Source: Bacteroidales bacterium UBA5536
Lineage (GTDB): Bacteria > Bacteroidota > Bacteroidia > Bacteroidales > F082
Assembly: GCA_002426795.1 (NCBI GenBank)
Contig: DINQ01000020.1
Coordinates: forward strand, 505,017-569,016
DNA length: 64,000 nucleotides
Reading direction: 5' to 3'
The first letter of the stretch is position 1. Each line of letters begins with the position of its first letter. The notes beneath the pieces are model-generated. The model saw nothing but the letters and a program-made list of their open reading frames with translations. It made no database searches and was not told the origin of the DNA. Position numbers and translations under genes: made by a program. Shown piece after piece: positions 26,588-36,674 of the stretch.

Positions 26588-29500
26588 ATGTCTAAAAAAC
26601 GACAACCAACCCTGTTTTTTCTGACTGTTGTAATTGCTTTGATCTCGTTCTCAGTCAATGCGCAACCTTCAGTGATTGGTCACCCGGCCGATTCCAGTAT
26701 TTGTGTTGATGCCAGCGCAAGTTTCAGGGTTATTGCCTTAAATACAGCCGCATATCAATGGCAGGAGAACGATGGCGTGGGTTGGTACAATATTACTGCA
26801 ACTTTGGGATACGCCTCGGGATTCAACACGCCCTTGCTTACGATTCATGATGCCAATCTCGGACTCAACGGCTATTTATACCGTTGTGTGGTTTTCGATG
26901 CAGGTGGGTTATCTGCATTTTCCAATCCGGCCGAACTGGGTGTGTACGATCCACCGATCATTCTTGATCAGCCCACAGATACAAGGGTGTGTAAAAATAC
27001 AACTGCAGTTTTTAGTGTAAATACTTTAAATGGAACCGATTATGGCTGGCAGGAAAATATAGGAGCCGGATGGGTTTATCTGGATAACAATGCGTTTTAT
27101 CAGGGTGTCAATACAGAAGTATTGGAGGTTTTCACCACAACCGGTATGAATGGATTCAGGTACCGATGTGTCATCAAAAATGTCAGCTGTCCAGATACGA
27201 CAATCAGCGTACGGTTATTTGTAGATCCCACACCAATTATCCAACAAATGACAGGAGGCGGAAGTTATTGCACAGGCGAACAGGGAGTTGAAATTGGATT
27301 AGCGTCTTCAGAAACCGGCATTAGCTATCAGTTATACCGTAATACTGTTTCCACAGGCATTGTCAGAGAAGGAAATGGTTCGCCACTTTCTTTCGGAATC
27401 ATTGCACAAGCTGGGACCTACACAGTGAAAGGTTATAACGGATTTACAGGCTGCGAAATCGATATGGAGGGCCAAAAAGAAGTGAGTGTCGATCCGTTGC
27501 CACAGCAGCAACAGCTGATGGGTGGAGGTGCTTATTGCGTTGGTAGTCAGTCTCCTGAACTTTACTTGTCTGGCAGCCAGGCCAATGTTCAGTATGTTTT
27601 GTATCGCAATGGTGTTGAAACTGGTGTGCAAGCTGATGGAACCGGATATGTTTTATCTTTTGGACATTTTGAAGAACCCGGTCTTTACTCTGTTGTGGCG
27701 ACAAATATTGTGACAGGTTGCTCGGTGCAGATCGCTAATCAAAAGCAGATCACCAGAAATGCCTTACCGGTTGCCAATGCCGGTATAAACCAATCAATAG
27801 TAAGAGGTAGTGTTGCTGCCTTAGCAGGAACAGCAAGTGCAGGGCAGGGGAGTTATCAGTTCAATTGGCAGCCGGAAGCATTCATCATCAATCCATCATC
27901 TGCCAATACGCCTACAATTCCACTTTTTCAAAGTCGGTACTTCATTTTGAAAGTGAAAGACAACGCCACGACCTGCATGAGTCGACCGGATACGGTGCTT
28001 GTGCAGGTAACCGACGGCCCCTTTAGCGCCAATATTTCTTCTTCTGCAACACAGGTCTGTCAAAATGAGATTGTAACTCTTTCTGTAGTAACGAGCGGCG
28101 GATCCGGAAATTACTCCTTTCAGTGGAGCTCGCTACCTGGCGGATTCAATGCGGTTACTTCCTCAGTAAATGTCAGCCCAAATCAAACAACTACGTATTT
28201 TGTTGTGGTGAGCGATGGTCAGCAAACTGTTAATCTGGCTACAACAATTATTGTCAATCCCTCTCCATCTGTTCAGACCCTATCCGGTGATGGTGCATAT
28301 TGCACCGGATCTGAAGGAAGTAATATGATACTTTCTTTTTCGGAAGCCGGAGTAACTTATCAGCTTTTTAGGAATAATCAGCTGGTTACTGAGAAGCAAG
28401 GAACTGGACAACTTGTTGAATTTGGGTTATTTACAGTACCGGGAACTTATACTGCGACCGCTGTTTACGGAAACAATGGCTGTAGCATAGAAATGGATGG
28501 GGAGATCGTAGTTTTGGTATTACCGCTTCCGGTTGCAACGGTCGGTCAAAATCAATACATCACACAGGGTGGACAAACAACACTCAATGGCAATGCATCC
28601 GGTGGCTCGGGAAATTTTCAGTTTCAATGGTCTCCTGCCTCCTCATTGATCAATCCAAATGCGCAGAATCCAGGCACATTACCGCTTTATCAGACTACAC
28701 TCTTTCAATTGACTGCAACTGACCAACAGAGTGGTTGCCAGAGTGATCCTGCTCAAACAGTTGTCTTTGTGACAGGTGGAAATTTGTCATTGGCTATGCA
28801 GGCTTCATCGTATAGTGTTTGTCCTGAGACACCAGTACAACTTGAAGCGATCCCCACTGGAGGATCGGGCAGTTATACCTATCAATGGCAGTCGATCCCT
28901 GCTGGATATTCATCAACTCTGCGAAATCCCGTCGTAAGCCCACAAGTTACAACAACTTACTTTGTGATGGTGACTGATGGGTTCAACGTGGTAAATGATT
29001 CAATCGAAGTGACTGTTCGAGGAGTACCTCTGCCTTTTGAAATGATTGGAGGTGGTAGTTATTGCTCTGGAGGTCAAGGAGTTGAAGTGAAGCTTTCGGG
29101 TTCTGAAAGCAGTGTGTATTATCATTTATATCGGGATGGGGAGGAAACTGGAAATGTAAAACTAGGAACTTCAGGGCCAATAAGCTTTGGTTTTCAAACG
29201 GCCAGCGGAGTATATGAAAGCAGGGCATTCAGTTCGGTAAATCTATGCGAAAACGAGATGGACGGAAACGTCAGTGTTGTTCAGAATAATCGCCCACAGG
29301 CATATGCTGGAGTCGACAGAACCATCTTGAGTGGAACAGCCACGAACCTAAACGGTCAGGCTTCAGGAGGTTCCGGAAACTATGCTTTCAGCTGGCAACC
29401 TACCAATATGGTTATCAATCCGAATGCCCAACAAAGTCTGACAACGCCATTGAGCTCATCAACTTTCTTCCGGTTGACTGTGACTGATGGCCAAACGGGC

Positions 29501-32500
29501 TGTCAAAGCTCAGCAGATACAGTTAAGGTATTTGTGCAAGGCAACACCTTGTCAGTCAGTTTGTCAGCCACAGAAACATCTATTTGTTACGGTCAGGAAA
29601 CAACCCTCAATGCCATTGCATCAGGTGGAACAGGAAATTATTATTATAGTTGGACTTCAATACCGGCCGGTTTTTATTCGTCACAACAATCTCCAACTGT
29701 AAACCCTGTGGCTGAAACCGTCTATCAGTTAACTGTTTTCGATGGAATAAATTCAGTACAAGCAAGTATCAGCATCAGCGTGAGTCCCCTCCCTCAAGTT
29801 TACGACTTGACAGGTGGTGGAACAATATGCCAGTCTTCAGACAAGCTTCCTGTTGGCTTGAGTGGAAGTGAGTTTATGACTAGTTATCAGCTTTTTAGAA
29901 ACAACGAATTCCTGACGACTGCGGTCGGGACAGGTAGTGCTCTCAACTTTGGTATCTTCGGAGAACCGGGAGAATACATTGTTTTTGCCTCTTCAGCAGA
30001 AGGAGGGTGCAATGTGCAAATGTCAGGAATAGCAGTTATAGAGTCGACATCCTCACCAATTGCCAATGCGGGCCCCGATCGGTTTTTATCTGCACCTGGT
30101 CAGGTTACACTGGATGGTGAAATTATTGGTGCTGGAAATGCTGATTTTTGGTGGAATCCTGCTGCAAAACTGCTCAATCCCGAAGCCATTCAGCCAACCT
30201 CCGTGGTACTTAATCAAACTGCCCTTTTTAGCCTGGAAACAGCAACAGTAAATTGTGGTGGATCAACAGATTATGCAACAGTATTTGTTGGTGGTGGCGA
30301 TTTTGATGTGCAAATTGTACATACCAATGTAGGGTGTGAAGGGCAGGAAGTTCAGTTGTTTGCTTTGGCAACAGGTGGCTCAGGTAACTACTCATACCAA
30401 TGGGTGGCTGATATGGGTGGTTTTTCATCCACAGTTTATGACCCGATTGTGAACCCCATACAACCAACCAGGTACACGGTCTACGTAAATGATGGAAGTC
30501 AGGTTAAAAGCGATTCAGTATTGATCGTGCCATTTCAAAATCCGAATATCTACTCCCTAAGTGGTGGTGGAAATTTATGTGGGACTGCAAATCAGTCAGA
30601 TGTGAACTTATCAGGTTCTCAAACAGGGGTGGATTATTCTTTGATAAAAAACAATGTTCAAACCGATTTTATCCTCTCAGGAACGGGTTCGGCCTTAACT
30701 TTTGAGGTCGCAGCTGAAACTGCTACTTATCAGGTACTAGCCATCAACAGTGCAACAGCATGTTCTGCATTGATGAATGGAAGCGCTTCAGTTACAGTTA
30801 GTGAACTGCCAGTCGTTGAAGCATCGCCTGATCAAAATATTGCCAGTGGAGAGACAACAGTGCTTTCGGCTACTGCAACCGGAGGCAGCGGTTCCTACAA
30901 TTATCTATGGACACCATCATGGCTGGTTGAGCAGCCTATGCAAGCAAACACAAACACATTGCCAATTGAAACTACCACGTTGTTTTTTGTGGAAGCAACA
31001 GATCAAACAACTGGTTGTACTTCAGAGGCCGACACTTTAATCGTTTATACTATTGGAGGGCAGCTGTCTGCAAGAATTATCAGCAAAACGGAGCAGCTCT
31101 GCGAAGGTGATGTGTTCGAAGCATATGCCCTGGCTGGTGGTGGAACAGGAGATTACACGTATATCTGGCTGAACGATACGGGGGTGTTAATTGGAAGTTC
31201 AGCACAACTTGCCTACATACCTGAGCAGAGTGGATTTATTTTTCTACAGGTGCAGGATGGAAGTCAGCAGGTCAGTGACTCGGTATTTGTTGAGATAAAG
31301 GCGCTTCCTGAGCTATTTACTGTATCAGGTGGCGGGAGCTATTGTCTGTCAGCTGACGCTCCTGAGATTGTGTTAAATGGAAGCGAACCAGGCGTTAATT
31401 ACACGCTTTATACAGGTCAACAAGCAATTATTACAATAGTTGGACAGGGCTTCCCTATTAATTTCGGAAATCAGCCACAAGAGGGTAGTTATCATGTTGA
31501 AGCCTCGCAAACCGGCTTCTCCTGTTCCAGGCTTATGGCAGGAAATGCCGTTGTCCAGCGGATTGAACCACCACTCGCAAATGCAGGTTTCGACCAGGAG
31601 ATTCCCGTTGGTACAGCCACAACTTTGCAGGCCTCTGTGTCGCAAGGTTCAGGTACATATTCCTATTTGTGGAACCCGGAAATGCTCGTGCTCGAACCAA
31701 ACCAATCCACAACTGCTACCGAAGTGCTTAATTTTAGTGCAATGTTCAGTTTGAGAGTAACTGACACCGAGACTGGCTGTTTTGCTTCAGACGATATGGT
31801 CGTGATTGTTCAGGGTGGACCCATACAACTTGAATTGATTGTAGAGAAGCTTCAGGCATGTCCGGGTGAGCAAGTTTCGTTGACGGCTTTGCCTTCGGGT
31901 GGCAGTGGAAACTACCAATGGAGCTGGTGGAGTAACCCCATAGGCTTGCAGGGAAATAGCAGATCTGTGGAATTTATACTCGAAACGAATACATGGGTAT
32001 TTGCACAGGTGACTGATGGCGAAAATACTGCGCTTGATTCGGTGTTCATTCGTACTTTTACGTTGCCACAAAGTTTTTCATTGTCAGGTGGTGGATCCTG
32101 GTGCGAAAATGAGCAACCACCTTCTGTCTTTTTGGATGACAGCGAACCCAGCGTGAATTATAAGTTATACCGCAATGGTCTGGCAAGTGGCGTTATCCGG
32201 ACTGGTACGGGTAACACAATTGATTTTGGACCGCAATGGGCCTCCGGGAATTATACGGCTTTGGCTACCAACAGCAACCAATGCATCCAGTTAATGGAGG
32301 GCTTGGTTTCCATCAGGCAAGGAGTTAAACCATTGAAATTTAATGTGCTCGGAGGAGGTGTCGGTTGTGAAAACGACCTGAAGACCGGAATTTACTTATC
32401 AGGATCGCAAAAAGGTGTAGAATATCACCTTTTGCTTGATGGGATGGTGAAAGATACACAAACTGGGACTGATGGTCCGGTTTCCTTTAACACTTTGCCT

Positions 32501-33277
32501 GAAACCGGCGTTTATACGGTACAAGCGATGCACTTGCAAACAGCTTGCACAGCTGAAATGAAAGGACAGGCAAGTATGCTTGTTTATCCTACACCCACCA
32601 TTTCTGTTCAGGGTGAGCTCGCTCAATGCGCGACTTCTTTCTTCAATCTAAGTGCATCAGGAGCAGATCAATATATCTGGAAACTGAACCCTGATCTGCA
32701 AGGCAATCAGGTGGAATTTGAAGCCCAACAGGACCAGGATTTGCTAGTCATTGGTACAAACAGTCTTGGTTGCTCCGATTCATTGGTGTTGGCGCTTACT
32801 GTTTTCGAGAAGCCTGAAGCTGCCCTTATGGTTGATGAAACCCTTTTGACCGCGACTGCACTGCCGGAAGGAATGCAGCAATATCGGTTCTTTACAGGTG
32901 AAACAATCCTTCAGGATGGAGCTATGCGTCAGTTCTATTTCGGTGATGCTAGACTCGAAAATGATAGTTTGTATGTGCTTGTTGTATCAAAAGATGGTTG
33001 TGCTGACAAATCAGAAATCTTTGTGGAGCCATTTGACGAGGCAAATGCTTTTACACCCAATGGCGATCTGATCAATGATGTTTTTTTAAAGGGCGTATTT
33101 ATTCGTGTTTTTAGCAGATGGGGCGTTGAACTTTTTGCAGGCAACGAAGGTTGGGATGGAACCTATAAAGGAGCTTTGGTGAGTCCGGGCACCTATTATT
33201 ATGTGAAAGAAGTGCGCGACGCACATGGTAATCTGCTTCGAACAGTAAAGGGATCAGTAACACTTGTCATCGAATGA
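26588..33277 (+). CDS. Giant modular T9SS type-B adhesin (2229 aa)
   Basis: Surface protein with a signal peptide (about 1-26, ending SVNAQ). Two Ig-like domains follow (about 27-215, each with WQEN and YRCVV or YRCVI). Then a long run of Ig/PKD-like modules covers about 223-2000, most of it six copies of a three-domain super-repeat of 250-255 residues. The end (about 2153-2229) is a gliding-motility-type CHU_C/type-B sorting domain: FTPNGDLINDVF, RVFSRWGVELF, GWDGTYKG and GTYYYVKEVRDAHGN. Such domains direct export by the T9SS with a SprF-type partner, and one is encoded two genes downstream. The stop overlaps the next ATG (ATGA, 33274-33277). The role as adhesin is inferred from architecture and resemblance to SprB-like proteins. 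Confidence 0.9.
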   Translation: MSKKRQPTLFFLTVVIALISFSVNAQPSVIGHPADSSICVDASASFRVIALNTAAYQWQENDGVGWYNITATLGYASGFNTPLLTIHDANLGLNGYLYRCVVFDAGGLSAFSNPAELGVYDPPIILDQPTDTRVCKNTTAVFSVNTLNGTDYGWQENIGAGWVYLDNNAFYQGVNTEVLEVFTTTGMNGFRYRCVIKNVSCPDTTISVRLFVDPTPIIQQMTGGGSYCTGEQGVEIGLASSETGISYQLYRNTVSTGIVREGNGSPLSFGIIAQAGTYTVKGYNGFTGCEIDMEGQKEVSVDPLPQQQQLMGGGAYCVGSQSPELYLSGSQANVQYVLYRNGVETGVQADGTGYVLSFGHFEEPGLYSVVATNIVTGCSVQIANQKQITRNALPVANAGINQSIVRGSVAALAGTASAGQGSYQFNWQPEAFIINPSSANTPTIPLFQSRYFILKVKDNATTCMSRPDTVLVQVTDGPFSANISSSATQVCQNEIVTLSVVTSGGSGNYSFQWSSLPGGFNAVTSSVNVSPNQTTTYFVVVSDGQQTVNLATTIIVNPSPSVQTLSGDGAYCTGSEGSNMILSFSEAGVTYQLFRNNQLVTEKQGTGQLVEFGLFTVPGTYTATAVYGNNGCSIEMDGEIVVLVLPLPVATVGQNQYITQGGQTTLNGNASGGSGNFQFQWSPASSLINPNAQNPGTLPLYQTTLFQLTATDQQSGCQSDPAQTVVFVTGGNLSLAMQASSYSVCPETPVQLEAIPTGGSGSYTYQWQSIPAGYSSTLRNPVVSPQVTTTYFVMVTDGFNVVNDSIEVTVRGVPLPFEMIGGGSYCSGGQGVEVKLSGSESSVYYHLYRDGEETGNVKLGTSGPISFGFQTASGVYESRAFSSVNLCENEMDGNVSVVQNNRPQAYAGVDRTILSGTATNLNGQASGGSGNYAFSWQPTNMVINPNAQQSLTTPLSSSTFFRLTVTDGQTGCQSSADTVKVFVQGNTLSVSLSATETSICYGQETTLNAIASGGTGNYYYSWTSIPAGFYSSQQSPTVNPVAETVYQLTVFDGINSVQASISISVSPLPQVYDLTGGGTICQSSDKLPVGLSGSEFMTSYQLFRNNEFLTTAVGTGSALNFGIFGEPGEYIVFASSAEGGCNVQMSGIAVIESTSSPIANAGPDRFLSAPGQVTLDGEIIGAGNADFWWNPAAKLLNPEAIQPTSVVLNQTALFSLETATVNCGGSTDYATVFVGGGDFDVQIVHTNVGCEGQEVQLFALATGGSGNYSYQWVADMGGFSSTVYDPIVNPIQPTRYTVYVNDGSQVKSDSVLIVPFQNPNIYSLSGGGNLCGTANQSDVNLSGSQTGVDYSLIKNNVQTDFILSGTGSALTFEVAAETATYQVLAINSATACSALMNGSASVTVSELPVVEASPDQNIASGETTVLSATATGGSGSYNYLWTPSWLVEQPMQANTNTLPIETTTLFFVEATDQTTGCTSEADTLIVYTIGGQLSARIISKTEQLCEGDVFEAYALAGGGTGDYTYIWLNDTGVLIGSSAQLAYIPEQSGFIFLQVQDGSQQVSDSVFVEIKALPELFTVSGGGSYCLSADAPEIVLNGSEPGVNYTLYTGQQAIITIVGQGFPINFGNQPQEGSYHVEASQTGFSCSRLMAGNAVVQRIEPPLANAGFDQEIPVGTATTLQASVSQGSGTYSYLWNPEMLVLEPNQSTTATEVLNFSAMFSLRVTDTETGCFASDDMVVIVQGGPIQLELIVEKLQACPGEQVSLTALPSGGSGNYQWSWWSNPIGLQGNSRSVEFILETNTWVFAQVTDGENTALDSVFIRTFTLPQSFSLSGGGSWCENEQPPSVFLDDSEPSVNYKLYRNGLASGVIRTGTGNTIDFGPQWASGNYTALATNSNQCIQLMEGLVSIRQGVKPLKFNVLGGGVGCENDLKTGIYLSGSQKGVEYHLLLDGMVKDTQTGTDGPVSFNTLPETGVYTVQAMHLQTACTAEMKGQASMLVYPTPTISVQGELAQCATSFFNLSASGADQYIWKLNPDLQGNQVEFEAQQDQDLLVIGTNSLGCSDSLVLALTVFEKPEAALMVDETLLTATALPEGMQQYRFFTGETILQDGAMRQFYFGDARLENDSLYVLVVSKDGCADKSEIFVEPFDEANAFTPNGDLINDVFLKGVFIRVFSRWGVELFAGNEGWDGTYKGALVSPGTYYYVKEVRDAHGNLLRTVKGSVTLVIE
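27531..32350 (+). repeat. Six tandem A-B-C super-repeats (about 760 bp each) plus one extra A module
   Basis: A-type modules begin with GGG(S/A/T)xC at 27254, 27531, 28286 (GDG variant), 29048, 29813, 30563, 31328, 32087 and 32351. From 27531 to 32087 the spacings are 755, 762, 765, 750, 765 and 759 bp, all multiples of 3 or nearly so after in-frame indels elsewhere in the unit. In each unit, A (LSGSE, YxLYRNG, SFG, GC) is followed by B (ANAGxxQ, SGGSGxY, INPxA, TDxxTGC) and C (SAxxxxVCxGE, SGGSGNY, TTTYxVxVxDG). The copies are diverged in DNA, so this is old duplication. The A modules at 27254 and 32351 lack their own B and C. Confidence 0.88.
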
Positions 33278-35751
33278 AAAAACTGATCACATACCTGAGT
33301 TTTTTTCTGCTACTTGTGGGTATGTCGGCAAATGGCCAAAATCCGGTATTGCTGAAGCAGGCTCATAAACGATATGAAAAGCATGATTATCAAGGGGCTG
33401 CGGATTTGTACAGGAAAGCTTTCTTTGAATCGTCTGATCAACGTGCAAAACAGGAACTGGCCTTTAAACTGGGCGACACTTACCAAAAAATGAACCAGTT
33501 GAATGAAGCACTCGACTGGTATCGGGATGCGTTAAGCGGAACGTACCAGCCAATCGATTGGTTTTTGGCTTTGGCCAGAATACAACTCAAGCTCAACAAA
33601 GCCGATGAAGCTTTGGCTACGCTGGCAAAAGCCAAATCGTTGCTTCCGAACACTCCCGAAATTGATGATATGACAAGTTTGGTCAGAAGGTGGAAACAAC
33701 AGAGCAATCAAACAGGAGTGGTTTTAGCAGAAGCAGATGGACTTAATACACAACAAAGCGACTATTCTCCAGTGTTTTTTGATGGTTGGTTGTATTTCTC
33801 GAGTGCCCGCCAATCTTCTGCTGGTAACAAAACAGACAAACGTACAGCGGAATCATTCTCATCAATTTATGTGGCTCCCGAACAAAGTGATGGCCGTTTT
33901 GGAACGCCTGTAAAATGGCAGTTGAATGGAAACAGAAACGCGGGTGCACTTACATTTGATCAATTGAATGATCGTGTTTTTTTTACGAAATGTAACAACC
34001 GCAAAAAGCGTTGCGCCATTCTTGTTGCACCTTTCGACCGACTAAGCGGAAAAGTGGGTCGGCCCAAAAGAGCCTCCTTTGTAGAGAAAAAATTTCACTT
34101 TGGTCATCCATGGATGCAGGAAAACAGTAAAATGCTCTATTTCGTCTCGGACAAACTTGGGGGATTTGGCGGAAAGGATATTTACCGTGTTAGCATCAGA
34201 GAAGACGGAAGTTTTGGCATTGTGACAAATCTTGGTCCATACATCAACTCAAGCCTTGACGAAGTTTTCCCAACTACAATTGGTGATAGTTTATTGCTTT
34301 TTTCAAAAGAAAGTGATTATGGATATGGGGGCTTGGACATTTATTTTTCACGCCTTACCAATGATTCACCTGGCGAGATTCAGCAGCTCTCATTTCCATT
34401 CAATAGCAATGCAGATGACTTTAGCCTGAGTTTAAAGTATAGGACAATGCAGGGCTTTCTGAGCTCGAACAGAAATTCTCAGTCGAATGACGATATCTTT
34501 CAGTTCACAGGATTTCCTATTCGTTCTTCAGTCAAAGGCGTTGTCCGTGACGAGGAGTCACTCGGTCCGCTTGCAGGATCCAATTTATTGATTGAAGTTG
34601 ATAATGAACTTTCAATGGGTGTAAAAGCGGATTCAAATGCAGCATATTCAGTATCTTTGCCTTACCAGAGTCAGGGGAGGATATCAGCATCCTTTCCGGG
34701 TTATTTTACTGAAAGCAAACAATTCACGCTTTCCGATTCTGCCGGTCATGTTACAACCATTAACTTTTTACTTGCCAAGCTAACTTATCCAGCTACCATC
34801 AGCGGAGTCGTCAGCGAGCGGGAAACCGGAAAACGCATGCCAGGAGAAACACTCGCTTTGTTGGGCCCGGATGGCACTAAAACATTCACAAAAACCAACT
34901 CAGAAGGCATTTACCGATTCGATTCGCTTAAGCCGGATAATATTTATACGGTACGCATCACAAAGCAGGGATATTTCTCAGAATCACGTGTATGCCGGGT
35001 TCCCAAGCTCACAAAATCCATGATTCTCAATAAAGCAAATGGCTATGATATGGATTTCGAATTAATTCCTATTCAGGAAAAGAAAGAATTGGTAATCAAT
35101 AACATATATTATGACTTCGATAAGGCAAACTTGCGGGAGTCTTCTAAAATTGAACTCAACAAATTGGTTTCGATGCTGTATGAAACGCCAAATGTGAAAG
35201 TGCAAATCAGCGCACATACTGATACACGCGGTACCGATTCTTATAACGACAAACTCTCTGCAGCACGCGCCCAATCGGTGGTTGATTACCTGATTGCAAG
35301 TGGAATCAATCCTGAACGATTGATCGCGAGAGGCTATGGTAAACGATTTCCTGTTATTGCTCATGCCAAAAATGAGGACGAACACCAGGTAAACAGAAGA
35401 ACGACTTTTATGGTGACAGCTTCAGATTTTACTGAAAAAATAATCCCTGTTGATATTGCAAGTATTGGTAAACCACGATTGGTTTTTCGGGTGCAATTTG
35501 TGGCTTCTTCCATGCGGCGCGACCCGGAATCCTATTTTAGCGCGCTGAAGAATGCCATCAGCGGACTTCAATTTCATGTGTCGGATCAAAATGGAATATA
35601 TAGGTATGAAGCTGGCGACCGCTATTCCTTGCCCGAAGCTGAAGCCTTGCGCAACAAAATTGCAGCTGCAGGATTCCCTGATTGCTTTTTAGTGCCTTAT
35701 ATCGACGGCAACAGAGTGAGTTTGCAACAAGCTAAAGATTTCAGACCATGA
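33274..35751 (+). CDS. PorE-like TPR/beta-propeller/OmpA-family outer-membrane linker protein
   Basis: 825 residues with signal peptide (about 1-22). Domains in order: TPR-like helices (about 20-140); a PD40/WD40-type beta-propeller (about 163-409, with VFFDGWLYFSSAR, LYFVSDKLGGFGGKDIY and the repeat GYGGLDIYF); two carboxypeptidase-regulatory-like beta domains (about 417-490 and 507-573); an OmpA peptidoglycan-binding domain (about 608-715, YYDFDKANLR, HTDTRGTDSYNDKLS, RAQSV); and a SPOR-like tail (about 733-819). The layout resembles PorE of the T9SS, which links an outer-membrane PorP to peptidoglycan. It overlaps the adhesin stop and the PorP/SprF start by 4 bases each, so the three are made together. 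Confidence 0.87.
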   Translation: MKKLITYLSFFLLLVGMSANGQNPVLLKQAHKRYEKHDYQGAADLYRKAFFESSDQRAKQELAFKLGDTYQKMNQLNEALDWYRDALSGTYQPIDWFLALARIQLKLNKADEALATLAKAKSLLPNTPEIDDMTSLVRRWKQQSNQTGVVLAEADGLNTQQSDYSPVFFDGWLYFSSARQSSAGNKTDKRTAESFSSIYVAPEQSDGRFGTPVKWQLNGNRNAGALTFDQLNDRVFFTKCNNRKKRCAILVAPFDRLSGKVGRPKRASFVEKKFHFGHPWMQENSKMLYFVSDKLGGFGGKDIYRVSIREDGSFGIVTNLGPYINSSLDEVFPTTIGDSLLLFSKESDYGYGGLDIYFSRLTNDSPGEIQQLSFPFNSNADDFSLSLKYRTMQGFLSSNRNSQSNDDIFQFTGFPIRSSVKGVVRDEESLGPLAGSNLLIEVDNELSMGVKADSNAAYSVSLPYQSQGRISASFPGYFTESKQFTLSDSAGHVTTINFLLAKLTYPATISGVVSERETGKRMPGETLALLGPDGTKTFTKTNSEGIYRFDSLKPDNIYTVRITKQGYFSESRVCRVPKLTKSMILNKANGYDMDFELIPIQEKKELVINNIYYDFDKANLRESSKIELNKLVSMLYETPNVKVQISAHTDTRGTDSYNDKLSAARAQSVVDYLIASGINPERLIARGYGKRFPVIAHAKNEDEHQVNRRTTFMVTASDFTEKIIPVDIASIGKPRLVFRVQFVASSMRRDPESYFSALKNAISGLQFHVSDQNGIYRYEAGDRYSLPEAEALRNKIAAAGFPDCFLVPYIDGNRVSLQQAKDFRP

Positions 35752-36659
35752 GGAAGTTGATGTTGAATCGGTTTGTTTTTTTGGTTGCCATCCTCTTTTG
35801 GTCAATCTCTGCCATGGCTCAGGCAGATTTGATTTTTTCGAATGCCAATACCAACAATTCCCTTTTCAATCCGAGTGCGATTGAGGACAATGGATTGATC
35901 AACATTCACATGCTGGCCCGTCAGCAATGGATTGGCTTTCCCGATGCACCATCAGCACAGTATGCCAGCGTTTCCAATTTCTTCGAAGAACAACCTATGG
36001 GTTTGCGATTGGCTATCTTGAACCAAACAGCAGGAAAAGAAACGACGCGCAATATCGGACTGGCTTACGCTTATCGCGTGCAATTTTCAAATGAGCTGTT
36101 CATGAATTTTGGCCTGAGTGCAGGTTTGTATCAGCGTATTGTGCGATTCTCGGAACTCATTTATCAAACCGGTAACGAACCGCTGATCAAGCAGGACGAA
36201 CAGGTTGTAAAGCCAGACTTCTCTTTTGGACTTACAGCTTTTTGGAAGAATTTTACTTTTGGTTTAGCAGCAAACCATATCACAACGCCAAACAGAAAAG
36301 CTACAATTTTCAAAATACCGGTTCATAATCATTTGTTTTTGCAGTACAGAACCGATCTGAATACTGAAACCCAATTGTTTTCGGAGCTGGCTTTTCACCA
36401 AATTGGGAGTATTCAATATTTGCAGGCCGATATTCACTTGTTTTTCAGACAGTTTGATGCCGGAATGGCTTTCAGGGCAGGCGATGCCATTGTGGTAAAA
36501 GCAGGAATAAAGGTGAATGATGCATTGCGAATTGCCTATGCTTTTGACATAGGAATCAACAAAATTGCCAACTACAACAGTGGGTCACACGAATTTATGG
36601 TTGTTCTCAGCCTGCAGAAAAAAAGCGCAGCTTATCTTTCGCCACGCTTTTTAGATTAG
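35748..36659 (+). CDS. PorP/SprF family T9SS-associated outer-membrane protein
   Basis: 303 residues with signal peptide (ending SAMAQ, about 26). The mature part starts with NSLFNPSAIEDN followed by ARQQWIGFPDAPSAQYASV, the PorP/SprF family opening in which a conserved Asn-Pro and a Trp-x-Gly precede beta-barrel strands. The rest alternates amphipathic strands and ends in a charged and polar tail. SprF-type proteins are dedicated partners for export or attachment of type-B T9SS substrates, here very probably the 2229-residue adhesin two genes upstream. The start ATG overlaps the stop of the OmpA-family gene (ATGA). It ends 15 bases from a convergent protease gene. Confidence 0.88.
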   Translation: MRKLMLNRFVFLVAILFWSISAMAQADLIFSNANTNNSLFNPSAIEDNGLINIHMLARQQWIGFPDAPSAQYASVSNFFEEQPMGLRLAILNQTAGKETTRNIGLAYAYRVQFSNELFMNFGLSAGLYQRIVRFSELIYQTGNEPLIKQDEQVVKPDFSFGLTAFWKNFTFGLAANHITTPNRKATIFKIPVHNHLFLQYRTDLNTETQLFSELAFHQIGSIQYLQADIHLFFRQFDAGMAFRAGDAIVVKAGIKVNDALRIAYAFDIGINKIANYNSGSHEFMVVLSLQKKSAAYLSPRFLD

Positions 36660-36674
36660 TGAGTTAAAAATTTC

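Noticed and set aside
27254..32351. Regular repeats considered as a CRISPR or DNA satellite
   Set aside because: The period is about 760 bp, units are protein-coding in one frame and diverged at DNA level.
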